Origin: Gnetum montanum
Lineage: Eukaryota > Streptophyta > Gnetopsida > Gnetales > Gnetaceae
Direction: 5' to 3'
Assembly (NCBI GenBank): GCA_015680685.1
Contig: MNCI01022139.1
Span: 21,393 to 85,392, forward strand
DNA length: 64,000 bases
Position 1 is the stretch's first letter. Every line of letters starts with the position of its first letter. Shown piece after piece: positions 57,791-64,000 of the stretch. The notes beneath the pieces were generated by a model, which made no database searches, was not told where the DNA came from, and saw nothing but the letters and a program-made list of their open reading frames with translations. Made by a program: the position numbers and the translations under genes.

Positions 57791-59630
57791 TAACCCCATG
57801 ACTAAATGAAACCTTATCCTCGACTGAAAAAGTGGAGGAACAAGTTCTTTACAATATAGCATATTAGGTAGGTATGGGATTATTGATTGACATGACAAAC
57901 TGACTCAGATGAAACAAACATATAGACTATGAGTGCCCAAGTGTACTGAATTATAAATTTTACAACATTGGATGTTCATGATAGGATAAGTGAGCATCCT
58001 AGATAACACTGACATCCAACATCTCTTAGTAGTAGAAGAATAAGAGAGAGAGAAGGGATCCTTCGATCCCGAATGATCCTCATTATGTGATGTTGCTGCA
58101 TTCTTGGTGAAGATAGTCCTGCTTCCAATCCATGCTTTCCACTGCAATCACAACAGAATTATGAATTAGTATGTAATGTGTAACACGTAAATATTAAATG
58201 CCTTGTCTTGTTGGTGGTTACACTTGGCTAGGCTGTGATTGTGGTTGATTGGTTCCATGAGTAGTGTTAGTGGGAAGGCTGACAGATAGGGTTAATTAAA
58301 CTAAGTGGTCCATTAAATTTGAAAAAGTTCAAAATAAGGAAATATTTGAAGAGGGTATAAGAATTCACAACAATGAAAAGAAGAATTCACTAAAAAATAT
58401 TGTGAAGATGTGTATAACTAGATGTCATTAATGGTGTAAACACAAAGAATTTGATTGTAAAAATGTGTAAGGGTAAAGAACTTAACTAATCCAACCAAAA
58501 GATATGTAAGTGGATCTTCCCCAAAGTAGGCACATGCCTTTTATGCCCTTGCATAACTTCAAACCATAGAGTTTGTGGGCTCTGTGGATGATTAATGGTT
58601 ACAAAAGATTAAGTACAAAAACCTAGAAGAAACTAACTAAGAATTCTAACACATCAAACTAGGACATTGAACCAAAACATGCAACGATAGTGAGGTGAGA
58701 CGCGGGAAGCATAGATGAATGGGAGAGATAGAGGAATGAAGTTTCTAATTATGGTCACATGAAGTCCCTTGTGAATTTTGTGGTTAAATGACTTAATAGA
58801 ATCCATCCTTAGTTTAGACCAAAACCAACCACTTTTAGTGACTTCACATTGACATTCTAGGACCAATCCATTCCCTGAGACACAAGAATGCTCTCATAGA
58901 ACAATCACTGTTCCTTATTAGAGAAGAAGTAGGAAGTGAAGAAGGACCTTAGTTAAAGGAGACGAGTCCCATAACCAGTACATGTAGGCTGTTTATTTGG
59001 TCTAAGGGGTGTGCTTTGATTTTCCACTTTTTTTTTTCAAATGGGAACCACACCATGAAAAGACACATGCATTTATTTTGTCCAAGGGATGTGCTTTGAA
59101 TCCTCATTATTTTTTTTCCTTTCTTGATGAGAACCACACCATGTGAGGACGTATGCATTTATTTTGTCCAAGGGATGTGCTTTGAATTTTCATTTTTTTC
59201 GATAAGAACCACACCATACAAGGAATTATTCAACTTCCTTTATTGGATGGGATGGAATAGTAAGAAGTCTATGAAAATACACATGCACCCAAGGAAACAG
59301 AAAAGCACAAAGAATACCGAATCTCCTTAAAGCCACACCCTACTCAAACCTTTGAATCCTTCCTGATTCCAGAAACTACCAAAGTCACAAATTTACTAGA
59401 GTTTTATTAATGAAAAGGGATTGCACATTTCCAAAATAAGGAAAACCATAGAGTTTGTGGATGGGTGGATGTTGTGGACTCATTTCTTGTTACATGAAAA
59501 GAAAGCATGTCCTAATTATCCATAACAAAATTCAAAGCTAGAAACTAGACACCAACAGTCAAATAAAAATAACAGTACATACCACCATCAAGTAATGTAT
59601 TACCAATGTACCTAGCACTTATTAACAAAA
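57791..59630 (-). other. Polypurine tract and 3' UTR of D3
   Basis: The tract on the minus strand is agtcatggggtta next to the LTR. The following sequence is homologous to B1 2900-3290 and 16330-17700. Three spaced copies of accacacca...ggacttattc-type words occur (58990-59230). No conserved frame. Confidence 0.65.
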
Positions 59631-60800
59631 AGTTAGAAAATCACACCAAATAAAAGAAAATATAACAAAAAGTGTAAAATATTCAAGAAATATCAAATGT
59701 ACTAATGATGGTGTAAAACAAAAATTAGAAAAGATTAATAACATGAAAACAAAAAGACGTAAAATAAATAATGTGTAAAAAAAATTGAAAAACTGAGGAG
59801 CCACTTAAATAATTAGCATGGTTGGCCATCTCCCCCATGACTAAGTTGAGAGGAGGAGATTCGAAATATGGAGCATGGTTGTCCATTGGATGAGGTGCTT
59901 ATTGAGTTGGCTGATGTATGCTCATGGAAAGGTTTGATTTATTGAATGCTGACCACGTGTTTCTTGTTTGGGCTCTCAAGTTTATAGATCATCATGGCCC
60001 TTAAAGGAAAAGCTTCATAAATGATGTAAGGTCTTTCCAACAATGTTTGAAACTTAGTTCGTTGAGGTACGTGTGTGGGGTTCTAATAGAGAACCTTATC
60101 TCCTGGTTGAAATTTGACTTTTCTAATTTTCAGGTCATAACAATTTTTGTTATAGGCCTTGCACAACTCATTAGATGATAGGGCTACTAATCAATTTTCT
60201 TCTAGTAGGTTGAGATTCATGAATCTTTCTTTTTGAGCTAGACTTAAGTCAAGGTCAAGGTCACAAGCTGTTGAAAGTGTATGGAGTTTCAATTGAATAG
60301 GAAGTGTTGGTAGTTTATTGTACACAAGCTTATAGGGAGAGTAGCCTATAGGAAGTTTCCAAGTTGAGTGGTAGGCCTAAAGGGCATCATTTAGTTTTGT
60401 GCTCCAATCCTTCCTATACTTGCTAATAGTTCTTGTTAGTATCCTTGTGATTTCCCTATTGGTAACCTTAGCTTGACCATTAGCTTGGGGATGGTAAGGT
60501 GTTGTGAGTTTGTGCTCAACCCCCAATAATTGCATGAGCTTCCAAAAAGTAGTGCCTATAAAATGAGTTTCATTGTCAAAAATTAATGAACGTGGCACAC
60601 CAAACTTGCTTGCAACATTTTGTTGTACAAACCAAGTAGTAGTAGAGGATGTACAGTCGATGATGGCTATTACTTCTACCCATTTTGTACAATAGGCAAT
60701 AGCAACTATGATGTATGCCTTTCTATTTGACATGGGTATGATGGGACCCATGAAATTAATGCCCCAAATGTTGAATAGTTCTAATGGTTAAATCCATTGT
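59631..60800 (-). pseudogene. T-rich tract and integrase (D3)
   Basis: The frame 60751-60377 is open: MGPIIPMSNRKAYIIVAIAY, LIFDNETHF (second Asp kept, near 60580), VEHKLTTPYHPQANGQAKVT (Glu changed to Lys, near 60470) and YRKDWSTKLNDAL. The first Asp is Asn (WGINFMGP, near 60760). Downstream are the polyprotein end and the T-rich tract (59630-59790). Confidence 0.82.
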
Positions 60801-62500
60801 TGAGGTTCCTCCATTTAAGCAGTGATTTCACCATCTCATTAGCATAGTTCATAAGAGAAGATGAAATGGTAAGCATCCTTAAAGAGTATTGGCCAATAGT
60901 ACTCTGCCATTAGGATTTTAATGGTCATGCATCTCTTAGCATAGTGCCCTTCACAAGGACCTTCATGAGCATCTTAGAGAACATGTAGTTGGTTAGTATC
61001 AAGGATGCACCAATGAACTAGGCCATTGACGTAGACCTTGAAGAGGTGTTTGTTGATCTCCATGAGGTGCTTTACTTGGTGAAGAAACTATTGCTTCTTT
61101 CGATGGTCCAACACTTGTGGCATCTCCTGAGTGAGAAGATAGGTGAGAATGTTATCATACCATTTTGGCTCATTAGGCATTTGTTCATTTATTACTTTGG
61201 TAAAGAGAATTTCATCAAGAAATGTATCAAATAATGGGCTTTCATCCTCTTTATTATCTTATCACAACTAAGACAAGTGATTAACGACCACATTCTTAGT
61301 GCCATTTCGATCTACCATTGTCAAATTAAATTCTTACAAGATCACCAGCTATCATATGACACGGGGGTTCATTGTTGGCTTGTTCATTACGAAGTAGATG
61401 ACATTATGGTCTATGTGCACAGACACCTTGTATCCAAGCACATAATTCCTAAACTTCTCTAGAGTAAACACCACTGCCATCAATTCTTTCTTTGTGGTGG
61501 TGTAGTTTAGTTGTGCATTCACAATGCTTCAGCTGGTGTAGTGGATGTAGTATGGACATTTCTTGTCATCTAACTGCATTAGCACAAATCCCAAGGCATA
61601 ATTCGATACATCTATCATGATGTGGAATGGACTGGACTAGTTGGGTGCTTGTAGGATTGGAGTTTCTACAAGATTCTCTTTTAGTTACTGGAATGCCTTC
61701 TCACATTTTGTAGTCCAAATGAAGGGAGCATCTTTCTTTGTTAGCTCTACCAACAGTTTTGCCATCTTAGAGAAATTATCTATGAATCATTGATAGTAGC
61801 TAGTATGTCTAAGAAATGACCAAATATCTTTAACTATTTCTAGTTGGTGGGTTATTCCTTGGATGGCCCTTATTTTTTTAGGGTCCACCTCACTTCCTAC
61901 TTGTGAGATTTTGTGCCCTAGTACAATGCTCTCCTAAACCGTGAGATGATTTTTTTTTGCAAATTAAACCACAAGTTAGTTTTGACACATTATTTCAGCA
62001 TTTTCTTAAGGTGGTTTAGGGCTTACTCAAATGTAGCTCCATGGGTGGAGAAGTCATCCATGAAGACTTCTACACCATTATCGATCTATTGTTGAAAGAT
62101 GCTCAGGACCAAGCCTTGAAATGTGGCAGGAGCATTGCATAGACCAAACGACATCTTATGATATGCAAAAGTTCCCTAGGAACTTGTGATTATTGTCTTT
62201 GCTTGGTCCTCTGGTGCAATTTGAATTTGGTTATAGCCACTATAACCATCTAGGGAGCTGTAGTAGTAATGCCTTAATATTGTGTTTAGCACTTGGTCAA
62301 CAAATGGCAATGGAAAATGATCCTTGAATGTTGCAATATTTAACATTCTAAAATCAATGTAGACCTACCACTTATCACCTTTCTTTAGTAAAATTATAAG
62401 TGGACTAACCCACTCACTATTCGCAATGGGATAGATGAACCCTACCTTGAGGAGTTGCTTGATTTCCTCCTTGATGATCTACTTCAATTTGGGATTCAAT
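60801..62500 (-). pseudogene. RNase H and reverse transcriptase (D3)
   Basis: RT is at the right: the PKK-type motif near 62400, YSGYN near 62240, MSFGLCNAPATFQ (about 62150), catalytic FMDDFS (near 62065, both Asp kept) and VLGHKISQVGSEVD (near 61900). RNase H lies about 61650-61300. Many stops, mostly TAG and TAA. Confidence 0.75.
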
Positions 62501-63500
62501 TGCCTCTATGGCTATCATTTTGGCTTCATGGCCGAGTTAGTGTAGATGCAATGCTAGCATATCTTAAGATCAATCCCTATGAGTTCAGGATATGATTAAG
62601 CAAAAGCTGTCGACCATCTTGCAACTACTTTCAATAGCATCTTTTTTTTTTGTTCTAGAGCAAGTCTTGCATTAATTATAACTAGCTTCTTATTTTTCAA
62701 AAACACATACTCCATTTTTCAACTGGTAATGATTTTAGTTCAAGGGGATCTTACTTAAATTTTTTAGGAATTTCCAACTCTCCCCAGTGAATATCATCAT
62801 TTTCATCTTCAGAGATTTGGTGATGAACTTGCTTGAGTTCATCCATGCTCATGACATATTCACATGTTAAGCTCTTAGTTGGTTCCATGCAAAGTTTGTT
62901 GCTTTCTGAATCAGCGATTAGCCATTGGGTTCCCTCTTGTTTTGAGGCTACTACGTATAGACACCTTTGAATTTCTACTTCTAGTGCACACTACTTACAT
63001 GTAGAGATAGATGCATGCTTGATGGTCCAAAGTTTCTACACACAAGTGCACCCTGTATTGCTATACATGATGCATGGAACTCTCTTCTTCTCGATCTTTC
63101 CAAATGTGTTTTCTTTAGATATTTCTAGGGAAAGATCTCTAATGCCCATTCTTGCATCGATAGTGCTTAGCCATGCTCTTCCCATGATGATTGGGAAGTC
63201 TCCTTTGCAATTCTCCACTTTGATTACTAAGAAGTTAGCAAGATAAAACCACCCATAAACAATCATCACAATGTCTTCTACTAGTTTCAATGGAACATTG
63301 ATGGACTGGTTTGCTAATTCCAATCTGATGTTGCTCTTCTTAAGAGGCGGTAGGTTTCAGGAAGTGTACATTTCATGAGAAATCAAATTAACATTAGAAC
63401 CTAAATCAAGAAGAGCCTAACACGGGTCGTTCCCAGTAATCTACAAATAAATCAAAGGGCTTCCAGGGTTAGCTAATTTCCTAGGAAGTTTTCCTAGACA
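62501..63500 (-). pseudogene. Protease and linker (D3)
   Basis: The frame 63323-63036 is open (MELANQSINVPLKLVEDIVM, FPIIMGRAWLSTIDARMGIR). The catalytic site reads LLDLGSNVNLIS, with Ser changed to Leu. The linker contains YEYVMSMDELKQVHHQISED (about 62860-62810) and HWGELEIP (near 62780), the part at which the B1/B2 deletion begins. Confidence 0.75.
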
Positions 63501-64000
63501 AATCTAATCAAACATAGTATGAGTAAGCATTACAGTATGGATCCTTGGTAGAGTTTGATTTGAAGAAGGCCTAAAGAAATTTAATATGAAGGAAGAAGTA
63601 GTGGCAGGGTTGTTATCCGTAGGTGTATGTGAGGGCTTAGGTGTCAAAAGTAAGGTCTTTTCTTTGATTAAGCATTCAACCCCTCCAATTGATGATTCGA
63701 TTACAAATTAACAACCCTCATAGCATGGTGTTGTTGTGGTTGAGTTGGCAGTTCACCTTGCATAGGAGGAGTAGGTGGTAGCTATGCAATTGAAGGAAGA
63801 GTGTGTGCAAGGATAGGAGGAAGATAAGTATAGGAGGTGGCATCCCTTTGTTCATGTGGAGAAGGAGTTCGATACTAATCGAAAGAGTGGTAGTGAGGCT
63901 AAATATTAGAAATGTGAATGGAAGAGTCAAGTGGAGACATGGGTTGATAAACATGGTAACCATATGGATTAGATTTCCAGTAAGGGTATTATTGCCTTGG
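63501..64000 (-). pseudogene. gag C-terminal region (D3)
   Basis: Pro/His/Ser-rich tail (LPPTPPMQGELPTQPQQHHA near 63770-63715), the same phrase as MQGELPPQPQQ in B1 and B2. It continues past the end of the window. Confidence 0.6.

Larger units (their letters stand above)
56968..64000 (-). mobile_element. Element D3: Athila-like element without ORF3, runs off the window
   Basis: From left to right on the plus strand: 3' LTR, polypurine tract, 3' UTR, T-rich tract, integrase, RNase H and RT, protease and the C-terminal part of gag, all in minus orientation. There is no ORF3, so the 3' UTR is short as in B1 and B2. The LTR lies against the 3' UTR of E; the left flank is gggct, and the right end is not in view. 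Confidence 0.8.

Noticed and set aside
1-64000. tRNA, rRNA or microRNA genes
   Set aside because: No cloverleaf with A and B boxes, rRNA segment or convincing long hairpin was found by eye; a tRNAscan or Infernal run would settle it.

Overview
The window is plant nuclear DNA made almost wholly of Ty3/gypsy LTR retrotransposons, old, broken and inserted into one another. The evidence is gag, protease, reverse transcriptase, RNase H and integrase modules on both strands, LTRs with TATA boxes, two pairs of exact 5-bp target-site duplications (TSDs), and a primer-binding site of the tRNA-Asp type used by Athila elements. No host gene in its own context, tRNA, rRNA or bacterial feature was seen. 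The species cannot be named from the sequence; a vascular plant with a large, repeat-rich, methylated genome fits best. A 602-base N gap and five single-N joints show a draft assembly. Family assignments come from reading translations by eye, without searches. || Layout. 1-4234 (+): 3' part of a non-autonomous gag-protease element (B1) with its 3' LTR. 4235-5577 (+): an older gag remnant. 5580-6127: LTR fragment plus unassigned DNA. 6128-16.3 kb (-): an Athila-like element (D1) with an extra ORF after pol. 16.3-17.8 kb plus 42.29-49.53 kb (-): a second Athila-like element (D2), split by element B2. 17809-42285 (+): B2, a sister of B1, whose 3' LTR is split by element C. 23228-41810 (+): C, a Tat-lineage element. 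49.5-51.2 kb (-): remnant D4, into which D2 inserted. 51.36-56.97 kb (+): Athila-like relic E. 56.97-64 kb (-): element D3, which runs off the window. The nest D4 > D2 > B2 > C is backed by TSDs for the two innermost insertions. || How the parts work together. D1, D2, D3 and E carry the pol modules that B1 and B2 lack. B1 and B2 share one deletion junction that removes RT, RNase H and integrase, so they look like a non-autonomous family once moved in trans by such relatives. All five integrases in the window have Lys where the catalytic Glu is expected, so no copy here should be able to integrate. || The most unusual part is the centre of C. Between protease and RT lies about 4 kb on the opposite strand that reads as one gene of seven exons. 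The six introns are all GT-AG; the five introns between exons 2 and 7 keep the reading frame across every junction. Upstream on that strand is a TATA box with a GC-rich tandem repeat behind it. The second and third exons resemble an FCP1/NIF-type HAD phosphatase domain whose catalytic Asp pairs are gone. The next exon resembles the plant-transposon (mobile-domain-like) proteins, and the last is coiled-coil-like. The palindrome GCGTATACGC and its variants recur in the LTRs, the 5' leader, the first intron and the leader of this antisense gene. This is the best candidate for an undescribed system in the window.
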